In this document: positions 29,105-37,493 of the stretch, piece after piece
How positions within the stretch are numbered: the first letter of the stretch is position 1
Layout: each line of letters starts with the position of its first letter
Assembly (NCBI RefSeq): GCF_004803635.1
Contig: NZ_SSWX01000009.1
Span: 1 to 64,000 of the forward strand
Source of the DNA: Lampropedia aestuarii
GTDB taxonomy: Bacteria; Pseudomonadota; Gammaproteobacteria; Burkholderiales; Burkholderiaceae_C
Length of the DNA: 64,000 nt
Direction: 5' to 3'
Position numbers and translations under genes: made by a program
Notes under the pieces: generated by a model
What the model was told of the DNA's origin: nothing
What the model saw: the letters and a program-made list of their open reading frames with translations, nothing else
Databases searched by the model: none

Positions 29105-30313
29105 TTAACGTTGCACCGGATCGATGTAGCCACTGCCCAGGGGCGTGAACTTCTGGTCTTTCAATTGCATCAGCGCAATGCCGGTCTGGCCTCGGCGTGA
29201 GTATGGCCCTGCATCCAGCGCCTGGAAGGTGATGGCTGGGCCAATTTTTTGGTCAAACTCTGTCATGCCGTTCAAAGCGGCAATGACTTTTTCGCGCGAA
29301 GGCTCAGGGCCAGCACGCTCCAAGGCTTCCACCGCCACCGCCGCAGCGGAGTAGCCCATCAGTGCAGTCGACGAAGGCGCAGAGTTCGGGTAGAGCTTTT
29401 TGTAGTGTTCAAAAAACGACTGGATCGCCGGGTTGTCGCCTTCGACCGCGTCGTAGTAAGAGGCCACATACAACTGCGATGGCGTATTGCCCAGCAACTC
29501 GACAAACTTGGGATCATTCAAGCCCCCGGCACCAAACACCGTCGGGGTCCAGCCCAGTTTTTCTGCAGCGCGGAAAAACTGCACCGCCTCCTGGCCCAGC
29601 GCGTAGACCACCACCACATCGGGCTGGGACTCTTTGAGTTTGAAGACCTGTGAGGTCAAATCGGTGGCGAAGCGCTCAAAGCTTTGCGCCTCTACCAATT
29701 GCATGCCATGGCTATCAAGTTGCTTGACCGCAATGTCATAGGCCGGCTTGCCCCAGCCATCATTTTGGTAGAGCATGGCGATTTTTTTCGCCTTCAGCTC
29801 CTGCACCGCATAGTCAATATAGGCCGCTGTTTCAGTCGACTGCGGCGAAGGCAGCACATACAGCATCTCACGCGGGGGCGAAGAGGTCAGATCAGAAATG
29901 CTCAGCGCGCCAATCGTCGGCACGCCTTTGGTTGAGCTGTATGAATACGCGCTGATATTGGTCGCATGGCCAATATTGCCAATCATGCCCAGCACCTTGT
30001 CGCGCTCAACCAGCAGCTTGGCGTTGGCCACCGATTTGGCAGGTTTGAGCTCATCGTCATAGGTGATCAGCTTGATGGTGCGGCCATGCACACCGCCTTG
30101 CTGATTAACGATGTCAAAGTAGGTGCGAATGCCTTCATCAACCGCTTTGCCCATGTACGCCAAGGTCCCTGTCATCGGCTGGGACGAGCCCAGCACAATC
30201 TCATTGGCCGATATGCCTTGGGCCTTGTTCTCAAACGCCCAGCTGGGCATGGTAGTCAGCGCCAAGGCGCACAAGGCACTGGCCAAGACCGTGCGGCGGT
30301 GAAGGTGTTTCAT
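29105..30313 (-). CDS. LIV-type ABC transporter substrate-binding protein
   Basis: A periplasmic type I binding protein of about 402 residues. It has a Tat/Sec-like signal peptide (MKHLHRRTVLASALCALALT, cleavage near PSWA) and then IVLGSSQPMTGTLAYMGKAV, typical of LivK-related proteins that bind amino acids, aromatic acids or carboxylates. The ATG at 30313 is preceded by GGAGA. It lies between livF-like and the lyase gene, so its ligand is probably the substrate of the enzymes encoded in this operon. Confidence 0.88.
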   Translation of the reverse strand: MKHLHRRTVLASALCALALTTMPSWAFENKAQGISANEIVLGSSQPMTGTLAYMGKAVDEGIRTYFDIVNQQGGVHGRTIKLITYDDELKPAKSVANAKLLVERDKVLGMIGNIGHATNISAYSYSSTKGVPTIGALSISDLTSSPPREMLYVLPSPQSTETAAYIDYAVQELKAKKIAMLYQNDGWGKPAYDIAVKQLDSHGMQLVEAQSFERFATDLTSQVFKLKESQPDVVVVYALGQEAVQFFRAAEKLGWTPTVFGAGGLNDPKFVELLGNTPSQLYVASYYDAVEGDNPAIQSFFEHYKKLYPNSAPSSTALMGYSAAAVAVEALERAGPEPSREKVIAALNGMTEFDQKIGPAITFQALDAGPYSRRGQTGIALMQLKDQKFTPLGSGYIDPVQR

Positions 30314-30366
30314 GGGGAGTCTCCTGTTGATCAATAGTCGGTCGAAAAAATACCTTGCGGCCTGGT

Positions 30367-31116
30367 TTAGCCGCCCAGATACGCGCGGCGAATGTCCTCA
30401 TTGCCAGCCAATGCACTGGCCAAGCCCTGCATGACCACGCGCCCGGTCTCAATCACATAGCCCTCATCGGCAATGTCCAGGGCGATGTCGGCGTCCTGCT
30501 CGACAATCAGCAAGGTCAGGCGTTCGCGGTCACGAATCTCGCGCAAGGCGGCAAAAATGCTGTCCTTCATGATCGGTGCCACGCCCATCGAGGGCTCGTC
30601 CAGCATCAGCAAGCGCGGCTTGGCCAGCAGGCCACGTGCAATCGCCAGCATTTGCTGCTCGCCGCCAGAGAGGGTGCCAGCGCGCGAACCGATGCGTTCC
30701 TTGAGGCGTGGAAAATAATCCAGCACATGGTCGATGTGCTCGCGCACTTCACGGGCCGGCCGGGTAAAACCGCCCAGCACCAGGTTCTCGCGCACGCTCA
30801 GCTGCGCAAACACCATGCGCCCTTGCGGTACATGCACAATGCCACGGCGCACCAGGGTTTCGGTGGGCACATTGGCAATGCTTTGGCCATCGAAGCAGGC
30901 GGTGCCTTCACTGACTGGCAGCAAGCCCGAGAGCGCCCGCATCAGCGTGGTTTTACCTGCGCCATTGGCCCCCAGCACGCAGACAATCTGCGCGGCCTGC
31001 ACGGTCAGACTGATGCCATGCAAGGCACGGATCTTGCCGTAGCCGGCACTGAGTTGGTCCACCGTCAGCAAGGCCGTGCCTGGCGCGGTTGCTGTAGGTT
31101 CAAATCCGTTTGCCAC
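30367..31116 (-). CDS. LIV-type ABC transporter ATP-binding protein (LivF-like)
   Basis: An ABC ATPase of about 249 residues with Walker A GANGAGKTTLM, signature LSGGEQQMLAIARGL and Walker B LLMLDEPSMG. I prefer the GTG at 31116 because GGAGG lies seven bases upstream; an ATG at 31143 would extend it by nine residues. It overlaps the livG-like gene by 17 bases, implying coupling. Confidence 0.88.
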   Translation of the reverse strand: MANGFEPTATAPGTALLTVDQLSAGYGKIRALHGISLTVQAAQIVCVLGANGAGKTTLMRALSGLLPVSEGTACFDGQSIANVPTETLVRRGIVHVPQGRMVFAQLSVRENLVLGGFTRPAREVREHIDHVLDYFPRLKERIGSRAGTLSGGEQQMLAIARGLLAKPRLLMLDEPSMGVAPIMKDSIFAALREIRDRERLTLLIVEQDADIALDIADEGYVIETGRVVMQGLASALAGNEDIRRAYLGG

Positions 31117-31945
31117 TCTTGCCTCCGCCCAGATAAGCTTCAATCACCGCCGGGTGCGACTCAATCTCGCGCGGCGTGCCTTGCGCCAAAAAAGCGCCGT
31201 TATGCATCACGGTAATCATGTCGGAGATCGTCATCACCAAGGGCATGCTGTGCTCGATCAAGAGCAAGGTGGCACCTGTGGCTTGCTGCAATTGCTTGAG
31301 GGTCTGGCCCAGTTGCTCAATCTCACGGTTGTTCATGCCCGCAGCTGGCTCGTCGAGCAGCATCAGCGTCGGCTCCAAAGCCATCGCCCGTGCCAACTCG
31401 ACCAGTTTTTGCGTGCCGTAGGGCAAATCACGCACCACGCTGTGGGCATGGGCAGACAGGCCCAGCGTCTGCAAAATCTGCTCGGTACGCGCATGCTCTT
31501 GGCGCTCTTCACGCCGCTGGCGTGGCAGCCGCAACAACACTTCGGCCAGCGTCGCCTGCATCGCTTGCGAGCGCGCAATCAGCACGTTGTCAAACACCGT
31601 CAAGTCAGAAAACAGCTCCAAATTCTGGAAGGTTCTGGCCACGCCCAAGCGGGCAATCTGGTGCGCCTTGTGCGCGAGCAAATCGTGCACGCCGCTGGCC
31701 GTGCGCAGCAACATGCGGCCCTGCTGGGGCGTATAAAAGCGGCTGATGCAATTGAGCGTCGTGGTTTTGCCAGCGCCATTGGGGCCAATCAACGCATGCA
31801 CGGTGCCGGGCATCACATCAAAGCTGACATCATTGACCGCGACGATACCGCCAAACTCCATGCGCACGCCTGACAGCGACAGCAGCGGCGCCGCGCCTGC
31901 AGCAGCCGACAGCGCTGGAGACTGGTGTTGTTCGATTACCGACAT
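31100..31945 (-). CDS. LIV-type ABC transporter ATP-binding protein (LivG-like)
   Basis: A 281-residue ABC ATPase: Walker A GPNGAGKTTTLN, signature LPYGTQKLVELARAM, Walker B LMLLDEPAAGMN, and the C-terminal LivG extension (HNGAFLAQGTPREIE). Its ATG overlaps the livM-like stop codon and its end overlaps livF-like. Confidence 0.9.
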   Translation of the reverse strand: MSVIEQHQSPALSAAAGAAPLLSLSGVRMEFGGIVAVNDVSFDVMPGTVHALIGPNGAGKTTTLNCISRFYTPQQGRMLLRTASGVHDLLAHKAHQIARLGVARTFQNLELFSDLTVFDNVLIARSQAMQATLAEVLLRLPRQRREERQEHARTEQILQTLGLSAHAHSVVRDLPYGTQKLVELARAMALEPTLMLLDEPAAGMNNREIEQLGQTLKQLQQATGATLLLIEHSMPLVMTISDMITVMHNGAFLAQGTPREIESHPAVIEAYLGGGKSGKRI

Positions 31946-32910
31946 CAGAGGCCCTCCTTGTGTGGCACATCCGCACCGGCGACGGTTTTGCGCTTGAGCA
32001 AACTGGCCAAGCCATCGGGCAGGAACATCAGCGCCAAAATCATCGCCACGCCATACAGCGCACGCTGGAACTGGTCAAAGCCAAAATAGGTCAGCAACTG
32101 CGGCGCGCCGATCACAAAAATCGCCCCCAATACCGAGCCCATGATCGAGCCCAGGCCGCCAACGATCACCATCGAGACAAAGCTGATCGAGACCATGATG
32201 TTGAACAGCGAAGGGTCAATAAAGCGCACCAGCGGCGCATACAAAGCGCCTGACAAGCCGGTGTAGAACGCACAGACACCGAATGCCACCAGCTTGAGCG
32301 ACGTGGTGTTCAAGCCCAAGGCCCGCGCCGCAGTCTCGCTGCCTTTGATGGCCAAAAACCCTCTGCCAAAGCGGCTTTGCGACAGATTGCGCGCAAACCA
32401 CAGCGCCACGCCCAAAACGGCGGCGACAAACAAATGAAAGGCATGCTCACCCAGCTCAAAGCCCAGCAAAGTAGGCCCATTCACCCCCATGCCGTTTTCG
32501 CCACCGGTGAAGTCACCGCCGGACTTGACCAGCTCCATCGACACCATGACAAAGCCCAGCGTGGCAATGGCCAGAAACACCTCCTCCAAGCGCAGCACCG
32601 GCAAGGCCAGCAGCAAGCCCACCACCGTTGCGATCGAGGCCGCGATCAAGATCGCCAACACCAATGGCATGCCGTGGCTGGTCAAAATAGCAGAGCCATA
32701 CGCGCCCACACCAAAAAACACCGCCCCCGCCATCGAGATCAGGTTGGTATAACCGGTCAGAATATTCGTGCCAAACGAAGCCAGCGTGTAAATCAACACC
32801 AGCGTGACGATGTAGAGCACATAGCCACCAGAGAACAACGGCGCCAGCACCAGCAGCAAGACAAAGACCAGCGGTGCCAGCCAGGGTTTAGAGTCGAAAA
32901 TACGTTTCAT
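31945..32910 (-). CDS. LIV-type ABC transporter permease (LivM-like)
   Basis: A 321-residue integral membrane protein with eight to nine hydrophobic helices and the LivM signature region (GRGFLAIKGSETAARALGLNT). It forms the translocation channel with the LivH-like subunit. It is 10 bases downstream of livH-like and overlaps livG-like. Confidence 0.9.
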   Translation of the reverse strand: MKRIFDSKPWLAPLVFVLLLVLAPLFSGGYVLYIVTLVLIYTLASFGTNILTGYTNLISMAGAVFFGVGAYGSAILTSHGMPLVLAILIAASIATVVGLLLALPVLRLEEVFLAIATLGFVMVSMELVKSGGDFTGGENGMGVNGPTLLGFELGEHAFHLFVAAVLGVALWFARNLSQSRFGRGFLAIKGSETAARALGLNTTSLKLVAFGVCAFYTGLSGALYAPLVRFIDPSLFNIMVSISFVSMVIVGGLGSIMGSVLGAIFVIGAPQLLTYFGFDQFQRALYGVAMILALMFLPDGLASLLKRKTVAGADVPHKEGL

Positions 32911-32920
32911 CGCATGCCCC

Positions 32921-33784
32921 TCACACTTTCTTGATGTGTTTGCGCGCCAGCAAACCTTGTGGCCGCAAAATGAGGATGGCCAGCATCACAATGAATGGCA
33001 CGGCATCCTTCCAGGCCGATGACACATAAGCACCGGTCAAATTCGAGGACACACCAATGATGACCCCGCCCAACAATGCGCCAGGCATGCTGCCAATGCC
33101 GCCGAGCACAGCCGCGGCGAAGGCAAAATGCAGTGCATGCTGCATCATGGAGAAATGCACAAAGGTCATTGGCGCAATCAGCAGCCCTGCAATGGCCGCA
33201 ATCACATGCGAGATGCCCCAGGCCAGCGCATAAATGCGCTTGATGGGAATGCCCATCAGACGGGCTGCGACCGGATTTTCCATCGTCGCCTGCATCGCAA
33301 TGCCCAGCCGGGTAAAGCGGAAAAAACCAAACAACACGGCCGCCAGAATCGCGCAGACCAGCACCACCCCAAGGTCTTGCCCCGACACAATGACGCCGCC
33401 GATATCAATCGGTGCGTTGGGAAACAGGCTGGGCAGCTCTTGCGTGTCCTTGCCCCAGATCCAGATCGCCAGGTCGCCAAAGACCAGAAACAGGCCCAGC
33501 GTGCAAATGGCCGAGGACAGCAGCGCCTTGCCAATAAAGCGCCGAATGATAAAACGCTCAATCACCATGCCCAAGGCGGCACCAAACAGCAAGGTCAGCA
33601 GCACGACCGCCCAGATCGGCAGACCCGACACCATCAGCGTATAGGCCATGAAAGCCGACAACATGGCCGCCTCACCATGCGCAAAATTGAGAATCCCCGT
33701 GGCCTTGAACACCATCACAATGCCCAAGGCAATCAGGCCGTAAATGGCCCCCAGCGCGATACCGCTGACAATCATTTGAAGCAT
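32921..33784 (-). CDS. LIV-type ABC transporter permease (LivH-like)
   Basis: A 287-residue membrane protein starting MLQMIVSGIALGAIYGLIAL, with repeated hydrophobic helices and MGIPIKRIYALAWGISHVIA, typical of LivH. The ATG at 33784 is preceded by GAGGGG. An in-frame extension upstream is the wrong frame of the aconitase small-subunit gene. It is 11 bases after that gene. Confidence 0.9.
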   Translation of the reverse strand: MLQMIVSGIALGAIYGLIALGIVMVFKATGILNFAHGEAAMLSAFMAYTLMVSGLPIWAVVLLTLLFGAALGMVIERFIIRRFIGKALLSSAICTLGLFLVFGDLAIWIWGKDTQELPSLFPNAPIDIGGVIVSGQDLGVVLVCAILAAVLFGFFRFTRLGIAMQATMENPVAARLMGIPIKRIYALAWGISHVIAAIAGLLIAPMTFVHFSMMQHALHFAFAAAVLGGIGSMPGALLGGVIIGVSSNLTGAYVSSAWKDAVPFIVMLAILILRPQGLLARKHIKKV

Positions 33785-33795
33785 CGGTGTTCCCC

Positions 33796-34326
33796 TCAGG
33801 CATGGCCCGCTGGCGCTTGTTTGGCCAGACGGGCTTTGAGGTAGGGAATAAAGCCGCCAGCGGCCAGCGTGGCACGCTCGACCGAAGACAGCGCCTCCAT
33901 CGGCAGGGCCTGGCCATTCGCTGCATTGCGTACCTGGCCCAGCTCCCAGTCCACGCTCAGCGTGTCCCAACGCGAGACTGCCGCGCGAATGCCAGGGCAG
34001 GTCACCAGCGGAAAACCCATGCTGATTTCACCGCGAAAAAACCCCGGCGAGAACGACTCGGCAATCACGCCAGCTATGCCCAGATGCCGCATCGCGCGCA
34101 TCGCCGGGTAATGCGGGTGGCCATAGCCAAAGTTATGGCCACCCACCAAGAGATCGCCCTTTTGTACGGCGCTGCCAAAGTCCTTGTCATAGCTGGACAT
34201 GGTCACAGCTGCCAACTCATCTATGTTGGTGAGTTTGATGTTCTTGATGCCGACAATCAAATCGATGTCGTAGTTGTCTTCTTCAAAAATCCAGGCCACC
34301 CGGCCATGCAAATGGGGCAAACTCAC
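33796..34326 (-). CDS. Aconitase-superfamily small (swivel) subunit, LeuD-like, atypical active-site loop
   Basis: A 176-residue LeuD/HacB-like swivel domain. Conserved parts are DNYDIDLI at 17-24, GGHNFGYG at 62-69, and GIAGVIAESFSPGFFRG. The catalytic loop that normally reads GSSREH after NFGCG is here GHPHYP (69-74), so the usual Ser and Arg are absent. The GTG start (34326) overlaps the TGA of the large subunit, with AAGGGAG upstream. It is the partner of the large-subunit gene in an unassigned hydratase or isomerase. The operon lacks leuA/leuB, so leucine biosynthesis is unlikely. Confidence 0.8.
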   Translation of the reverse strand: MSLPHLHGRVAWIFEEDNYDIDLIVGIKNIKLTNIDELAAVTMSSYDKDFGSAVQKGDLLVGGHNFGYGHPHYPAMRAMRHLGIAGVIAESFSPGFFRGEISMGFPLVTCPGIRAAVSRWDTLSVDWELGQVRNAANGQALPMEALSSVERATLAAGGFIPYLKARLAKQAPAGHA

Positions 34327-35597
34327 AAGGCACTCCCTTCGAGCAAATACGGTCTTGGATCGGCGATGCAGCCTTCCAGCGCAGAAGCGGCCACCACGGC
34401 GGCATTGCAGATAAAAATTTCGGAATCGGAGCTGCCCATGCGGCCTGGCGTATTGAGCGTGCCGGTAGAGACTGCGCGCTGGCCATCGCTCATCGTCGCA
34501 ATGCGCCCATAGCAGTAATCGCAGCTGGACGAGCTGATAAAAGCGCCAGCATCGACCAAGGTGCTGATCAGCCCCTCTTTGGCCGCTTGCGACATGATGG
34601 CCTGCGAAGTCGGCACCACATGCAGCTGAAAGCCTGGCTTGATGCGCTTGCCGCGCAGCACTTGCGCGGCCGCACGCAAATCCTCCAGCCGACCGCTGGC
34701 GCACGAGCCCAAATAGCCGGTGTGCACTGGCAAGCCAACGTAGTCCGTCAGATCACGCGTATTGGCCGGGCTGGGCGGCACCACGACAACCGGTGTCAGA
34801 TCGCTGACATCAATGCGGACCTCGCGCTCATAGACCGCATCGGCATCGGCATAGACCGGCTCCAGCGCAATCTTGGCGCGGCCTTGCGTGTATTGCAGCG
34901 TTTTCGCATCCGGGGCAATCACCATCGTGGTCGCGCCCAAAAACATCGCCTGGCCGCAGATCGTCTGGCGGCCCTCAATGCTCATCGCATCGATAACCGG
35001 CCCGCACAGCTCGACCACCTTGAATCGGCATGAGGCTGGCCCCAGCACCCGCACCATATGGTGGAACACATCGCGCGCCATCACGCCGGGCTGCAAGGTG
35101 CCGGTCAGCTCGATTTTCACCGTGGCCGGCACGGTCAGCGCCATGGTCTCAGAGACAAAGGTCTCCAGCACGCTTTTGCGCGCGCCAAAAGCCAGTGTGC
35201 CAAAGGCACCCAATTGGCTGACATGGCCATCAAAATGCACGGCAAACGCGCCCGGCGTCGCATAGCCGAGCTCCGCAGAGACTTGGTGGCCAATGCCTTC
35301 GCGCTCGTGCACCGGCACGCCTTGCGCTGCGCCCCAGGCTCTGGTGACCTGGTGCAGCTCTTCTTCCTTGGGCGCGGTCGCCGGCACCATGTGGTCAATG
35401 AACAATACAAAGCGCTCGGGGCTGCTGACCTTGTCTACCCCAAACTCTTCCTTGGCTTCCTTGAAAAAGACATCGGTGTAGCCTGGAAAGTCGTAAGCGA
35501 TCACAAAATCTGGGCGCACCAGAATGTCATCGCCTGGCCTGACCGAGTCCAAACCGGCGGCGCGCGCCAGAATTTTTTCTGCAATGGTGTGAGGCAT
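34323..35597 (-). CDS. Aconitase-superfamily large subunit, LeuC/HacA-like
   Basis: A 424-residue [4Fe-4S] hydro-lyase subunit. Cluster ligands appear as Cys299 (GSCASGR) and the Cys359/Cys362 pair (SSSCDYC). DHMVPATAPKEEELHQ and PGAFAVHFDGHVSQLGAFG follow the family layout, but the usual GDSHT reads FDGHV. Family members hydrate or isomerise unsaturated or hydroxy-diacids (isopropylmalate, homoaconitate, citraconate, dimethylmaleate). It is the first gene of the operon feeding a LIV transporter and a PEP-mutase-type lyase, and faces a divergent iclR gene. The specific substrate cannot be read from the sequence. Confidence 0.85.
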   Translation of the reverse strand: MPHTIAEKILARAAGLDSVRPGDDILVRPDFVIAYDFPGYTDVFFKEAKEEFGVDKVSSPERFVLFIDHMVPATAPKEEELHQVTRAWGAAQGVPVHEREGIGHQVSAELGYATPGAFAVHFDGHVSQLGAFGTLAFGARKSVLETFVSETMALTVPATVKIELTGTLQPGVMARDVFHHMVRVLGPASCRFKVVELCGPVIDAMSIEGRQTICGQAMFLGATTMVIAPDAKTLQYTQGRAKIALEPVYADADAVYEREVRIDVSDLTPVVVVPPSPANTRDLTDYVGLPVHTGYLGSCASGRLEDLRAAAQVLRGKRIKPGFQLHVVPTSQAIMSQAAKEGLISTLVDAGAFISSSSCDYCYGRIATMSDGQRAVSTGTLNTPGRMGSSDSEIFICNAAVVAASALEGCIADPRPYLLEGSAL

Positions 35598-35618
35598 TTA
35601 TAGTTCTCTATCAATAAT

Positions 35619-35629
35619 CCACTATGTGG
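35619..35629. promoter_or_regulatory. Candidate IclR operator 1
   Basis: CCACTATGTGG, a perfect inverted repeat of 4-base arms around TAT, lies 22 bases upstream of the aconitase-like operon start. It shares CACWATGTG with the site at 35703-35715. Confidence 0.5.
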
Positions 35630-35702
35630 GAATACAAAATTGTCGACAACAGAAATTTAAAGACTATGCGCGCCACCAAACAGCTGGTTATCCCTTAATT
35701 AA

Positions 35703-35715
35703 TTCACAATGTGAA
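35703..35715. promoter_or_regulatory. Candidate IclR operator 2
   Basis: TTCACAATGTGAA, a perfect inverted repeat of 5-base arms around AAT, lies 47 bases upstream of the iclR start. Together with the site at 35619 it brackets the divergent promoter region, as expected for an autoregulated IclR switch. Confidence 0.55.
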
Positions 35716-35761
35716 CACGATTTACTATGGCATCATTTAACAAAAATGATTGGACCAAATA

Positions 35762-36574
35762 ATGAATCCACAATATGAGAATAAAAGAACGGGCACTCAA
35801 AGCATTGAGAAGGTCGTGATGATGCTCCGCATCGTGGCATCGCGTGGCAGAAGTGGCATGCGTATACAGGAGTTGACCGATATCAGCGGCCTGCCACAAT
35901 CGACCTGTTTTCGCATGCTGCAGCGCTTGGAGCTGGAGGGCCTGGTGGCGCGCGATGCGCACACCCGAAAGTATTATTTGGGGCCTTTGCTGCACGAGCT
36001 GGGCCTGATCGCAAGGCCGCGCTTTCACTTGAGCCAGCTGTGCGATGGCGCGCTGCACCAGCTGGCCGACGTCACACAAGACACGGTGTATTTAAGCGAG
36101 CGCAGTGGCCTCGAAGCGGTCTGCACCAACCGGGCCTTGGGTGACTACCCGATTAAATCCTTGGCCTTGGATGTGGGAATCAGACGGCCGCTGGGCGTAG
36201 GCGCTGGCGGGCTGGCCATTCTTTGCGCCTTGCCTGAAGCAGAATGCGAGGCAGTGATTCAAGCCAACAGCCACCATTACGAGAAATACGCGTCGTTCAG
36301 TCCCGATTTTCTGCGCCAAACAGTCGCCGAGAGCAAGCGGCGCGGCTATGCATTTCTAGAGAGTGCGGTTACACCAGGGGCGGCTGCTATCGGCCTGGCT
36401 TTTCCAGCGAACTGCCCCGTTGCGGCCATCAGCGTCGCGGCCATCTCCAGCCGGCTTGAGCCGGCGCGCTGCGAAGAGATTGCCCAAGCGATGCGTAAAC
36501 AAATCACCACGCTCACCAATGAGCTCAATGCCGCATCGTTTGGCAAAGAGAGCGCACGCAGACCGCACAATTAA
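35762..36574 (+). CDS. IclR family transcriptional regulator
   Basis: A 270-residue regulator with an N-terminal winged helix (SIEKVVMMLRIVASRGRSGM, then ELTDISGLPQSTCFRMLQRL) and a C-terminal effector-binding GAF-like domain (RRPLGVGAGGLAILCALPEAE). IclR proteins control catabolic operons and usually sense a pathway acid. It is divergent from the eight-gene aconitase/LIV/lyase operon, which is its obvious target. I take the ATG at 35762; a TTG four codons upstream is possible. Confidence 0.9.
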   Translation: MNPQYENKRTGTQSIEKVVMMLRIVASRGRSGMRIQELTDISGLPQSTCFRMLQRLELEGLVARDAHTRKYYLGPLLHELGLIARPRFHLSQLCDGALHQLADVTQDTVYLSERSGLEAVCTNRALGDYPIKSLALDVGIRRPLGVGAGGLAILCALPEAECEAVIQANSHHYEKYASFSPDFLRQTVAESKRRGYAFLESAVTPGAAAIGLAFPANCPVAAISVAAISSRLEPARCEEIAQAMRKQITTLTNELNAASFGKESARRPHN

Positions 36575-36626
36575 TACGCCCGATCGCGCCCCAGCACTGC
36601 CTCGCCGCACCATGGGTGCCATCAGT

Positions 36627-36665
36627 AAAAAAAATGCCGCTCACTGGGATTTCAGTGAGCGGCAT
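36627..36665 (-). terminator. Intrinsic terminator of rsfS
   Basis: A perfect 13-bp stem (36634-36646 with 36653-36665) and a 6-base loop is followed, on the minus strand, by eight T residues. It lies about 55 bases beyond the rsfS stop codon and also separates rsfS from the convergent iclR gene. Confidence 0.9.
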
Positions 36666-36719
36666 GCGGTTAAGCGCCTGTTCATGCACGCTGCGCTCAG
36701 GCAGCATGCAAGCAGTCCT

Positions 36720-37493
36720 TTAGGCTTTTTTCTTCGCGGCCGCTTTAGGGGCAGTGGACTTGGTCGCGGCTTTGGTCGCAGCAGGCTTCTTGGCTGCGGC
36801 TTTTTTGACCGTCTCAGCATTGACCGTCACTTTTTTCACAGCGGTTTTAGCCGCTGTTTTGGCTGCAGATTTTTTCACCGCAGTTGCGCTGGCGGCGGTT
36901 TTGGAAGCGGCCGTTTTGCTGGCCACTTTTTTGGCCGCAGGCTTTTTAGGCTCAGCCGTTGTAGCAGCAGCGGACTTGCTTGCGGCTTTTTTCACAACAG
37001 GCTTGCCAGCTGTGCCAGCAGCGGTGGTCTTTTTGGCTGCGGTTTTCTTGGCTGGCGGCAGGGTGTCGCCCTCTTCAGCCTGGGCCGCTTTAGCGGCTTT
37101 GGCGGCCTGAATCTTGGCGGCTTTGATTGCCGCCTTGACCGGCTTGTCGCCCCAAATCTCTTCCAGGCGGTAGTACTCACGGATCGCCGGCTGCATGATG
37201 TGCGCAACGATGGCGCCGCAATCGACCACCACCCACTCACCGTTCTCTTCACCTTCGGTACGCGGTTTGTCAAAACCAGCTTCCCTGACCTTGTCGCGCA
37301 CGCTGGCTGCCAGCGCTTTGGTTTGGCGCGAAGAAGTGGCAGAAGCCACGATCACGCGCTCAAACAAAGGAGACAGATGGGTCGTGTCAAAGACCTGGAT
37401 GTTTTGTCCTTTAACGTCCTCCAAGCCATCGACAATGGCGGCTTGCAGTGTGCTGACTTGGCGCTTGGCGCCGGACTCGCTAATGGTTTTCAT
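36720..37493 (-). CDS. rsfS: Ribosomal silencing factor RsfS with long histone-H1-like tail
   Basis: RsfS binds ribosomal protein L14 and blocks subunit joining in starved cells. The first 115 residues are the Iojap/RsfS domain (VDGLEDVKGQNIQVFDTT, FERVIVASATSSRQTKALA, GEWVVVDCGAIVAHIMQPAIREYYRLEEIWG). The remaining roughly 140 residues are almost entirely Ala, Lys, Thr and Pro in AAKK/KPAAKK-type repeats, as in bacterial histone-H1-like proteins; the family is usually near 110-150 residues in total. The tail is probably disordered and may bind nucleic acid (inference). It is downstream of hemF, and the customary nadD neighbour is absent here. Confidence 0.9.
   Translation of the reverse strand: MKTISESGAKRQVSTLQAAIVDGLEDVKGQNIQVFDTTHLSPLFERVIVASATSSRQTKALAASVRDKVREAGFDKPRTEGEENGEWVVVDCGAIVAHIMQPAIREYYRLEEIWGDKPVKAAIKAAKIQAAKAAKAAQAEEGDTLPPAKKTAAKKTTAAGTAGKPVVKKAASKSAAATTAEPKKPAAKKVASKTAASKTAASATAVKKSAAKTAAKTAVKKVTVNAETVKKAAAKKPAATKAATKSTAPKAAAKKKA

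Noticed and set aside
28213-35597. Interpretation of the LeuC/LeuD-like genes as leucine biosynthesis
   Set aside because: leuA and leuB are absent, the active-site loops are altered, and the operon encodes a transporter and lyase under IclR, which fits catabolism better.
36750-37120. Short direct repeats resembling a CRISPR or VNTR
   Set aside because: They are codon-level repeats of Ala-Lys motifs in the rsfS tail with irregular spacing, and there are no spacer units.
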